Shown piece after piece: positions 31,991 to 41,321 of a DNA stretch of 64,000 nucleotides (its first letter is position 1; every line of letters starts with the position of its first letter). The DNA lies in contig JBAKBP010007415.1 of assembly GCA_037953745.1 (NCBI GenBank), forward strand, positions 36,186 to 100,185. The letters run 5' to 3'. The position numbers and the translations under genes are program-made. This stretch comes from Lithodes maja. Lineage: Eukaryota; Arthropoda; Malacostraca; Decapoda; Lithodidae. A model generated the notes under the pieces. It had not been told where the DNA came from. It did no database searches and worked only from the letters and a program-made list of their open reading frames with translations.

Positions 31991-32835
31991 AAAGACATTA
32001 GCCTAACCTAACAACCTTACCTAACCTAATTATTATGTTCCTTCCAACAACCAACTATACTCCTAAAATCGATTAATGAAATTTACAAACACATGTGGCA
32101 GTCCGTGGATTCGAATCCAGGATGCTCACACCGAAAATCAACACCTTATGCATCGCACCACGAAGACAGTTAAAGAATGGTGGACACTGCCTACGATTTA
32201 TTATGCAACTTCGAATCCTGCATATCAATCTAAGCATGTACACACATCCCAACTGCAACTCACGTAGGCTATGCATATGTGAATGGAAAGAGCAATTAAT
32301 GGGGCCTTAACCACTAGGGAAGTCCTCTCGATAAATTACCCCTGAACCAATATCAATTATTATGTTCCTTCCAACAACCAACCATACTCCTAAAATCTAT
32401 TAATGAAATTTACAAACACATGTGGCAGTCCGTGGATTCGAATCCAGGATGCTCACACCGAAAATCAACACCTTATGCATCGCACCACGAAGACAGTTAA
32501 AAAATGGTGGACACTGGCTACGATTTATTATGCAACTTCGAATCCTGCATATCAATCTAAGCATGTACACACATCCCAACTGCAACTCACGTAGGCTATG
32601 CATATGTGAATGGAAAGAGCAATTAATGGGGCCTTAACCACTAGGGAAGTCCTCTCGATAAATTACCCCTGAACCAATATCAATTATTATGTTCCTTCCA
32701 ACAACCAACTATACTCCTAAAATCGATTAATGAAATTTACAAACACATGTGGCAGTCCGTGGATTCGAATCCAGGATGCTCACACCGAAAATCAACACCT
32801 TATGCATCGCACCACGAAGACAGTTAAAGAATGGC
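31991..32835 (-). repeat. Tandem array of 327-bp tRNA-like unit (array 1)
   Basis: Units start at 32028, 32355 and 32682 (exact 327-bp spacing; the third is cut at 32835). Each holds, on minus, two Pol III-like promoter pairs. Pair one is CCTAGTGGTTAAGGC (A box) with CAGGATTCGAAGTTGC (B box). Pair two is TTCGTGGTGCGATGCATAAGG (A box) with CTGGATTCGAATCCACGG (B box). The left edge reads AAAGACATTAGCCTAACCTAA. An inverted relative lies at 58491-59295. The tRNA-like part lacks a pairing acceptor stem, so no functional tRNA is claimed. Confidence 0.85.
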
Positions 32836-32890
32836 CTAGTATTATGGGTGGGGGCTGCTGCCCCCACACCCCCGCTGGTTGAGTACTAAT
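32836..32890 (-). repeat. GC-rich hairpin, possible Helitron-type 3' end
   Basis: GGGTGGGGGC and GCCCCCACACCC form a strong stem-loop at 32846-32871. On minus it is followed by ATAATACTAG, which resembles a Helitron 3' terminus (hairpin then CTRR). The next base outward is G and not the expected T, and no 5' end was found, so the call is weak. Confidence 0.3.
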
Positions 32891-32899
32891 CCCTTAATA

Positions 32900-33263
32900 C
32901 AAAATTAAAAAAATTGGCTGTCGATTAAAATTAAAAAAATTGGCTGTCGATTATACGAAGGTGAAATAAAAATCGATGAAGTCTATGGTGTTTACTCTGC
33001 AATCTACAGCTTGATTGTACATTGATAACGGGAAAGTACCGTATTGACAACCTTGTTACGAAAATTAAATTTTAGTACCATATTTTTATATTAGGTTTTT
33101 CCGAGGGTTTAACACATTTTCATATGATCTTTAGAGCTATCGATGACTGAAAGTACCGTATTGACAACCTTGTTACGAAAAAGACATTTTAGTGCCATAC
33201 TTTTTTATTAGGTTTTGCCGAGGGTTAAAACAAATGTTATTATGATCTTTAGAGCATAATATT
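32900..33263. repeat. Small tandem duplications
   Basis: Two copies of a unit AAAATTAAAAAAATTGGCTG plus TCGATT (32902-32953), and two 117-bp units beginning GAAAGTACCGTATTGACAACC at 33032 and 33149. AT-rich, no gene seen. Confidence 0.7.
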
Positions 33264-33303
33264 ATAGATTCAATATTTATCTTCAAATATATAAAAAAAA
33301 AAT

Positions 33304-33520
33304 CGTGGTATTAAAATAACATTGAACCGCTAAATTTGTACATTTTTCGATAGAAAAATGTCTCCGGCGAAGCCGAATTTCTCCATACAAAGCGGGCTCG
33401 CTATCGCTCGCCAGGAAGAAATCGACACCTGGATGGGGGTAAACGTCTTAAAACAGTTGGCTGAATGGGGCCGAATGGATACAAGCCAGGGAAAGAGAGA
33501 AATGGAGTGAAAGATATGGT
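33304..33520. repeat. Type A fold-back element, partial
   Basis: GCTAAATTTGTACATTTTTCGATAG...TCTCCGGCGAAGCCG...GGGGCCGAATGGATACAAGCC. The right half is present and the left arm is missing. Confidence 0.65.
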
Positions 33521-33662
33521 GCAAAATCGAATTAGCCTAGCGTACAATATGCATTACCTGGACGGTGGACCTTTGATGTCTAGGGCCTATACTTTACCAA
33601 CAGTAATATTTCTTACATAAATACAATATATCTGCAACACACAAAGAAATAACATCATAACA

Positions 33663-33818
33663 TCTTAAATTGCTTCAAACTCCGTGTGTCCAGGCATTTT
33701 GGCTCGAATGTCCCTTGATTTTGGCCCTGTCCCTCTTTCAACTATGGGGGAGGCACTCGCTATAGGCAGTTATGCCTTTTGCCTCCCTCAATCACATAGA
33801 AAAAAAAAAAAAAAAATC
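33663..33818 (+). mobile_element. LINE 3' end with poly-A
   Basis: TTGCTTCAAACTCCGTGTGTCC...GCCTTTTGCCTCCCTC followed by an A run (33800-33816). The same text occurs inside the I-type LINE at 2695-2845. It is the 3' untranslated end of the second LINE family. Confidence 0.65.
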
Positions 33819-34385
33819 ATAATTGGTATTTAGGCCTAGGGCTATAATTGACCAGCATTGTTTATTATAACAACCTAGCCTTGTTGAGGTTATACTGAAT
33901 ATAAACCGTTACCCATAACAATCCCACCTCACGCTCAGTTAGGTTAGGCTACGTTAAACACCGTGAGTTGTTTGATATAATATATAACGCAACCTTACCT
34001 TGTGTCACACAAAGACTAGGTTACAAATATAGCAGAACAAAATTCTGATTATGATAGCCTGTTACGTAACGTAAACATTGCCTAAAACCCATCTAGGCAG
34101 CAACCGTTAAAGTAGCCTAGGCCTATTTGGTTACACATTAGACATGTAGCCTACAATGTTATACATTGTCAGAAACTAACTTGGACTCTCATTCATTCAA
34201 TATCCAATTACATATCTATAGGGTTGCTTACTTCGGCTATACCGGTAGACCTACCTGTTGGAAAATATACATATGGTACTGTACTGTACATTACTATTAC
34301 TTGTTTAGCCTAGCATTAAACAAACAAAGCAAACAAGTATAGGCCTAGGCCCCAAGCTAGATAATCGAGTGAGTTGCCTCGGCAT
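33819..34385. other. Unrecognised AT-rich stretch
   Basis: Low-copy-looking DNA with scattered TAGGCCTA-like words. No ORF with domain, no terminal repeats. Confidence 0.5.
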
Positions 34386-35596
34386 ATGGAAGCATATTAT
34401 TATTATTAAAATAGGGATTCGCACCAAGCCTAAAAAGACTATGTGGCACCAAAAGAAACTTTGTGGAAAAAAAAAACAAACATCGGAGGTGTTGTGGGGC
34501 AGGGCGCACTACGGAGTAGAGAAGAAGACTAGGAAACACTAATTAAAGAAGCTGAAGGAGACGGGTATGGAGGAGAAACCACATAAGATGTGGGAGGGAG
34601 AAAGTGGGGACTCTCCGAGCATATCGGCTAAGACAAGGGGGCGATTAAGGGAGGATATGAAGGGGAATGCCTGCCGTCGGGCATTGGAGAAACGCGGACA
34701 GTCGATCAGGAGATGCTGGACAGACACTGGAATATGGCAGCAAGGACAGAGCGTGGGGACATCACAGGACATCAAATGACCATGCGTGAGCCTGGTGTGG
34801 CCGAGCCGAAGACGGGCTAGAGCGGTCTCCCATCGACGATTGCGATGAGAGGAAGACTTCCAAGGGAGGACGGAAGGTTTGACAGAACGCAGTTTGACAT
34901 CAGACACCCTCATGGAGGTCCATTCGTCCTGCCAGCTGACGTAGTAATTGAGTAACACGCGGGAAGTAATCAGATGCAGGAATACGTCGTGGCACGAGTC
35001 GGTGAGAGGTAATAGCAGAGCGGGCGAAAAAATCAACCCGCTCATTGCCAGGCACTCCAACATGACTCGGGACCCAACAGAAAGACAGGGACTTCAATTT
35101 AGTAGCGATGCGGAACAACCATTCTTGAATCTCCAGCACTCCAGCACTAAGGGGTTAACAGCGGGAAGAGACTGAATACTCTGAAGAGCACTAAGGGAGT
35201 CACTAAAAATTACAAAGGTATGCAGGTGTGAACAAAAAATAGTACGTAGGGCAAATCAAATAGCAAATAACTCGGCCGTAAAGACACTAGCACATGATTG
35301 GATGTGACGTTGGAAGGTCCGGTCCGGGAACACAACCGCAAACCCTGTACCGGCGGAGGTCTTGGAACCATCAGTGTACACTGGAACGGCTGAAGAGTGG
35401 CGTAGCAGATGTTCCGTAAACTGAGCATAAAGCAACTGTGGGGTTGAAGAGGCCTTAGAGGTGGGGAGGGCAGCTGTACAAACGGTAGGGCGAGGGAGTA
35501 GCCATGGGGGGAACTCAGACTGTCGGAGGGGTAGCACCGATGGAATGGGAAAAGAGAAGGAGGCCAGTAAAGCAGAGACCCGACATGGAAGCATAT
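34386..35596 (-). mobile_element. I-type LINE copy 2, 5'-truncated, with 12-bp target duplication
   Basis: The insert 34398-35584 is flanked by ATGGAAGCATAT at 34386-34397 and 35585-35596. On minus its 3' end is a short TAA repeat, as in copy 1 (AGGCTTGGTGC shortly before the TAA tail in both). Coding: RNase H start 35609-35256 and C-terminal part 35139-34539. Only the last third of ORF2 is present, which is typical of aborted reverse transcription. Confidence 0.85.
34539..35584 (-). pseudogene. LINE ORF2 C-terminus (RNase H and Cys/His region), copy 2
   Basis: RNase H landmarks: VYTDGSKTSAGTGFAVVF, FTAELFAI, DSLSALQSI and CWVPSHVGVPGNERVD, the last keeping the His lost in copy 1. Then RRWETALARLRLGHTRLTHG and CPCCHIPVSVQHLLIDCPRF, a Cys/His motif seen at the C-terminus of this LINE group. 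A Leu codon in copy 1 (TTG) is TGA here at 35258-35256, and a frame change follows near 35140. Inactive. Confidence 0.8.
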
Positions 35597-36647
35597 GAAG
35601 GCGATTCATTCATGTCCACCCCTCAGGGATTACAACGTCTGGCAATTAGATAGACCGATAGATAGATATTTAATCATATGGTAGGCTAGATCTTTTAGTT
35701 TTCTACCAAACGCTAAGCAGTTGTATTCAGCTGATGAAATAAAACTGGGCGAGGGTATACAAATGTAAATGTGCATAAAATATTCGCTACAAGGGCTCAA
35801 CAACTAATAGTTTCTTACCAGTTACGATATTCCACAGCAAGAGATGGGGCCTATACAGCAAATCACACTGCTTATTGTCCATGTTACATATTTCCCTGCG
35901 ATAATACTGAGCATTTCCACAGCCCATCACGGTTAAGGTTGTGGTAATAATTGAAGTGAGGAATAATATGTGTGATGGAAATTAGCAAAACTGTCATACG
36001 AAAATACGGCCTGGCGATGCCCACTGCCCCCAGAAACAAGGCTTACTGTAGTAATCAAGACGGTTTCGCGCCAAAAAGTCACGTGACTCACAGCTCCTAT
36101 AATTCGCCACACGTATAGTTTATTGATACACCTATATTTTGTCAAAATTAATTCCAATTATTTATATAGAAGGTTCATGAAATATAACCTGAAAAAGAAG
36201 CTTAAAAAGTTTCATATATACTGTAGATGAAGGTAATAGAAATATCCGGCAACTCTAGTGAAAAATTATTGCCTCGTTTTCCAGCTACATTGCAAGGGTG
36301 AAAATTGAGTTTTACAATTATATAAACAAATATTAAGTATTTACTGAACTTAATATATATCAGTGTATACTGTATAGGCTGCTACAGTTCATACAGAACA
36401 AATATGGTATACAGTATAGTCAGTATCTTTTTAGTTATTCGACACCATGGTTTTACAGTCTATGCCTGTAATATAAAATACAAATATTATCTGTATTTTA
36501 AGTTTACTGTGAATTTGCTGTTGATAAATACAGAGACAAACATGTAAAATGACAGATATTTGTACAGTGCGCATGCTCAACAAGCTACCAGCCGCCCCTT
36601 AACAACACCACTTGACCCTGCATTGAAAAGGTGACCTTGTTTGGCCA
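35597..36647. other. Unrecognised AT-rich stretch
   Basis: No domain, splice pattern or terminal repeats. A short ATAG run is at 35650-35670. Confidence 0.5.
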
Positions 36648-36956
36648 TTAAAGGGGGGGGGGGGGGGGATGGGGATGGCTGTCCTGGCCAGCTATAGCGA
36701 GCCTGTAATTCTAGGAGAAAACGGCCTTCGAAGGCCGGGACAATTTCCTACCGTAAAATGTATACATTTATCTTGAATGGGGGTCTATGGGGTGTTTTTT
36801 AAGAAGTTTGATGGAAGTCTAGCGATGAAGCTTTAACATTAATAAATAGATAATTAATAGACAAAATAATAATAATAATAATAATAAATAAATAACCACT
36901 ACCCCCTTAACAACACTGACCCTGCATTGAAAAGGTGACCTCGTTTGTCAATAAAG
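36595..36956 (+). repeat. Type B element inside a duplicated 50-bp flank
   Basis: The element runs TTAA (36648) to TTAA (36910) with a G run at 36652-36668, a CGGCCTTCGAAGGCCGGGA hairpin and an AAT repeat. The flanks CCCTTAACAACAC...CTGACCCTGCATTGAAAAGG repeat on both sides (36597-36645 and 36904-36952), so the element lies in or created a local duplication. Confidence 0.65.
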
Positions 36957-37000
36957 AGGGTAGTTGGTGGTGCGTAGTTTGTTCCTCGAGACTCCGGACA

Positions 37001-37338
37001 GACTGTTATAGGAGCAATAGTGCCTTTTGTATATCGTAGCGGCCATGTTGTTCACCTTTGTCTATGAACCATCTTGCCTCAGACAGTTATAGGGAGCATT
37101 AGTGCCTTTTGTGTATCGTAGCGGCCATGTTGTTCACCTTTGTCTATATATGAACCATCTTACCCCATAGACAGTTATAGGAAGCTTTAGTGTCTTTTGT
37201 GTATCGTAGCTGCCATGTTGTTCATCTTTGTCTATGAACCATCTTACCCCAGAGACAGTTATAGGAAGCGGTAGTGCCTTTTGTATATCGTAGCTACCAT
37301 GTTGTTAACCTTGCCCTCTGAACCATCTTACCCCAGAG
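37001..37338 (+). repeat. Tandem repeat of 81-88 bp, four copies
   Basis: Units begin GACTGTTATAGG or GACAGTTATAGG at 37001, 37082, 37170 and 37254, and contain CCTTTTGTATATCGTAGCGG and CCATGTTGTTCACC. No coding function is apparent. Confidence 0.8.
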
Positions 37339-37583
37339 TTCCACGAGTGCTATAAATTCCAAGGTAGCGACGCGACGACTATTCTACTATGGGGCTACTA
37401 TAAACGCCGTGACATTGACTGTAATCCTCCAAAATCACTCTACTTATACGTACAGTCACTTAGAAAAATTCGTGGACCCCCTTATGTTTTTCTTTATGCA
37501 AGTATAACTATCTGGATTATTTTTTGGATGGAACTTGCTTTTCAATAAATCATATATATATACTGTACCGTATATATATATAT

Positions 37584-39217
37584 TGTTACGTATCTTGATC
37601 CTCAAGTGGTTAACTTGATGAATCTAGATAGCACAGAGATATATATTAAGGTATCAGTCAGCTGAAGGCAAAACAAAAGTATTATCTAATAAAATTATTT
37701 CCTGTTGTTGCTTCCTTTCCTTTTGGATCTTAGGACTTGGTATCCTTTATTGACTGATACTCTTTTAATTATGAAAAATACCGAAACTAATTAAAGTCAT
37801 GTAGTATTTATAAAGAATTATTATTTAACCGAAGCTTAGTAGGCTATGGTTATGAACCGAATAAGTTATATCTAAAGAAAGACTTAATTCTATAAAAAGT
37901 CTTGAAAGATAAATATTAAAGTAAGAATATTTCTGTCTCTTACCCTTTTTGAAATGAATAGATAGTTTTCTTCTATGTCCTTTTATTTATATTTAATGTA
38001 ATTATTCTTGGTTCTTGTCTTACGTTAATAGGATTATATTATTATTATCATCAGGATTAATATCAAAGTCACATAAAAAGTTAGATATATATTTAATAAT
38101 TAGTTAAATGTATTTCTTAACCACGTAACATTGAAGTTTGATTATGAGTAAATAAAGTTACAGGATCGTTTCATAGATTCGATTCAGTTCTCACTCAAAT
38201 AATATGAAAAGCAAAATATAATATTTTGAAGCAAAATAATTTTCTTCAGCTTAGGAAATCACTAGAAGTAATATTAACACAGCCATGTTAGTCAAGGCGA
38301 TATTACTAATATGAGACAATAGCATCACCGTACTAAGCACCGTTAAGCAATGCAAGCTTAATTCAAAGAAAATGAAAGAACTCTTAAGTATTAATATAAA
38401 ACAATAGTATTACTTTCATCATAACCCAATTACTTAAAGAGTTGCTTTAGTCCACAAGTTAGTCAACAAAAATAGTTAAGTACATAATAATAGCGTTAAC
38501 GTTAATTCCCAATCAAATAGTTAAGCACATAATAGTAGTAGCGTTAACGTTAATTCGCAATCAAATAGTTAAGTACACAATAATAGTAGCGTTAACGTTA
38601 ATTCGCAATCAAATAGTTAAGTACACAATAATAGTAGCGTCATCGTTAATTCGCAATCAAATAGTTAAGTACACAATAATAGTAGCGTCAACGTTAATTC
38701 CCAATCACATATCTCACTAACCAACATAACGTAAGTGTTTACACCGAACACACTTAACACACACACACATATATTATCCGACAGTCACAATCCCATTATA
38801 ATACTTCACCCCGTCTTCCTCCAGCTGCAAGTTCACCTTCCCCAACTCCAAATGAGACTGATTTGAATGCCCACAACTCGGGTCTTATATACCAAACAAT
38901 GATAGTGTAGGAACGAATCAGGAGGCGGGGGTGGTGCCGGCTCCAATCATAGCTCCTCGAGTCGCATAACAGGTGCCTGGTCCACTCACAGCTCCTAGAG
39001 TTGCATAGCAGGTGCCTGGTCCAATCACAGCTCCTGGCGTCGAACATAAGTCATAGCGTCGATCATCAAGTAGTTTGCAGGGTCCCCTATGACGCTCGCA
39101 GGTGTGAAGGCTAGTTTGCTGGTTCCCCACTCGCTAGTCTGCTTCACCGTTTGGGTAGTGTGGCTCCTTCAACTCTAAATCCAACTCTTAAATTAACATA
39201 CAGGGCTCCGTATGTCA
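37584..39217 (-). repeat. 3' LTR of outer element
   Basis: Starts TGTTACGTATCTTGATCC, ends CTCCGTATGTCA. On minus TATATAAG (38891-38884) is a probable core promoter, present also at 44685-44678 in the 5' LTR. Confidence 0.88.
38469..38710. repeat. 48-bp minisatellite inside the LTR, five units
   Basis: Units begin AAATAGTTAAG at 38469, 38515, 38563, 38611 and 38659 and contain GCGTTAACGTTAATTCGCAATC. The other LTR has only three units (about 44361-44495), so copy number changed after insertion. Confidence 0.85.
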
Positions 39218-39445
39218 GACCTCCCCCCTAGAAAAGAGTTTAAGGAGTACAGTACATAATATTAAACATAATACATAAATAGATTCACCACCAGATTGGC
39301 AACAGCAAGATTATAATGAGGATATAATAAGGATATCACCCAAAGTAGGCAACGTCTCCAGGTACCACATCAGAACATAGCCGGAACGTAGCTGGAGCGT
39401 TATTCGAACTGCAAGGCATCTCACAGCTGAAGGCTTAAAAGCGCA
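39218..39445 (-). other. Polypurine tract and 3' noncoding of outer element
   Basis: The minus strand reads CTAGGGGGGAGGTC just before the 3' LTR. The rest is without recognised domain. Confidence 0.65.
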
Positions 39446-39836
39446 CTACAAAAGCATGATATTCACCTCGCTACAAGGGAGAGCTAATTGCCAAAATCCT
39501 CTCATTAAGTTAAACTTACTGCCGTTTGAGGCCAACCTGGTAAATGCAATCTTTGATCCGTGGCAGTGGGTAGGTATCGTTCTTTGTGACAGCATTGACT
39601 TGCCTATAGTCCCTACAAAACCTATGGCTCCCTTCTGGCTTTGGCACAAGTATGACCGGACTACTCCACTGGCTGAAGGCCCTTGTGATCAGCTGGTTTG
39701 AAAAAATTAAGTCGACCTGCAGTATACTCCTGCGTTGTGGTGAGACACGGTAGGGGGATAGTTTAATGGGAGTTGCATCCCCTACGTCGATGTCGTGCAC
39801 GGCCAAAGAAGTGAGCCCTGGAGTATCACGGAACAC
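39446..39836 (-). pseudogene. RT N-terminal region of outer element, truncated
   Basis: Reads TPGLTSLAVHDIDVGDATPI, SPYRVSPQRRSILQ, SQWSSPVILVPKPEGSHRFC, RDYRQVNAVTKNDTYPLPRI, then after a frameshift near 39525 NLMRGFWQLAL. This is the finger region of a Gypsy-type RT. The palm with the YxDD box, the thumb and RNase H are absent, so no enzyme could be made. It directly follows the integrase C-terminus, which sets the domain order. Confidence 0.8.
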
Positions 39837-41310
39837 ACTGGGAGACTGAGATAAAAGAGATTAGATGGTTCGCTTGCTCAGAGGGAAGATGACATAGTTT
39901 AGATGGTAATTCCCTCCAAGCCACTGAATTATACTGAAAGTTGGATAGGCTACATGGCAAGTCAAAGTCTGCATGGATACCTTCAGGCTCTGGAACAGTC
40001 TGTTGCGGGTCAGTAAGAGAACTGAAAACTTCGTCCGCACCAGGCTGTCCACAGGTCCTGACATTCACTGCCACAGTGGGAGAATCTGGAGGAGAGGAAT
40101 CAGGGGACCTATGGTAGGGTTTCAACATATTTATATGGAATACTTGCGTGGGCTTTCTCCTGTCTGGGGTAGTTACTAGATAATCGGTAATGCTCACCCT
40201 TCGAATGATCTTATATGGGCCCCTGAACTTGGCAGATAAAGGTTGGCCAAAAAGGGGGAGCAGGACCAAAACCTCATCACCGGGCTGAAACTCCCTCTCA
40301 CGGGCTTTTCTGTCATACCATTTCTTCATGGAGCTTTTAGCCACTGTCAAGTTTTGAGCGGCAAACTCACACGAGGATCTCAGCCGGGTTTTGAAATCTG
40401 AAACATACTTGAAGAGGTTTTGGTTCCCCTCCTGGCCAACTAGGCTATCCTGCAATAGTTGCAAAGGACCTCTTACTTGGTGACCGAAAACTAGCTCATT
40501 AGGGGAAAAACCCAGGGATTCAGTTGGAACCTCACGAGTAGCAAATAAAAGAAAAGGTACCCCCTTATCCCACTCAACTCCGGTCTCTGTACAATATTTA
40601 CGTAACATTCCCTTTAATGTCTGATGATATCGTTCGAGAACCCCTCGACTCTCTGGGTGGTAGGTGCTAGACTTAACATGCTCGATACCCAACTCCTTCA
40701 GGGACTGCTGGAAAATGTTAGAGGTAAAATTAGTTCCTTGATCACTTTGCACCTCATGGGGGAAACCCATTCTGGTGAAGAATTTGAGCAGTTCCTTGAC
40801 GACAGTTGGAGCAGAGGTAGTCCTTAAGGGTATAGCCTCTGGGTAGCGAGTTGCCATGTCCATGATAGTTAATAAATAAATGTTACCTTGGGAAGTCTTA
40901 GGTAATGGGCCTACAATGTCCACTACCACCCGAGTAAAAAGGATTCTCGAAAACGGGCAAGGGCACCAGAGGATGTACAGGCACCTTCTGATTGGGTTTT
41001 CCTGTCATCTGGCAAGTGTGACACTCTACAACACTCCACTACATCTGCACGCATTCCTGGCCAGTAAAAGTGGACTCTGATTCTGTCTAGAGTTTTTCTC
41101 ACACCTAGGTGTCCTGCCAATGGTATACAATGTGCCATTTCCACGATATCTTTACGACAAGGTTTGGGGACTACTACTTGATGGACGTCCCAAGCCCCGT
41201 CATCGATTGGTCTGTGTGGCGGTCTCCATCTTCGCCACAATACTCCTCCTTTGAGGTAGAAACATTCACCACCCTCCTTCTCACATTCCTCTTCACTCAC
41301 GGACCTGGCA
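39826..41310 (-). pseudogene. Integrase of outer element, frameshifted
   Basis: The N-terminal zinc domain lies at 41300-41020 (KDIVEMAHCIPLAGHLGVRK, FYWPGMRADVVECC); a single-base frameshift near 41025 breaks it before the last Cys pair. A second break near 40935 leads into the main 367-residue frame (40929-39826) with the DDE core: D4 (VVDIVGPLP), D63 (SDQGTNF) and E99 (GVLERYHQT), where the last two are 35 residues apart. The GPY/F C-terminal domain follows (FQPGDEVLVLLPLFGQP, KFRGPYKIIRRV, HINMLKPYH near residues 215-275). Integrase joins retroelement cDNA to the host chromosome. The DDE residues are intact but the N-terminal domain is out of frame. Confidence 0.85.
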
Positions 41311-41321
41311 GCTAACTCCTT

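Noticed and set aside
32092..32170. Possible genuine tRNA gene in the 327-bp unit
   Set aside because: A and B boxes are present but the acceptor ends do not pair and the D-arm and anticodon geometry is poor; better described as tRNA-derived repeat.
32028..32835. CRISPR-like array from regular repeat spacing
   Set aside because: Units are contiguous 327-bp copies with no short repeat/unique spacer pattern; the genome is eukaryotic.
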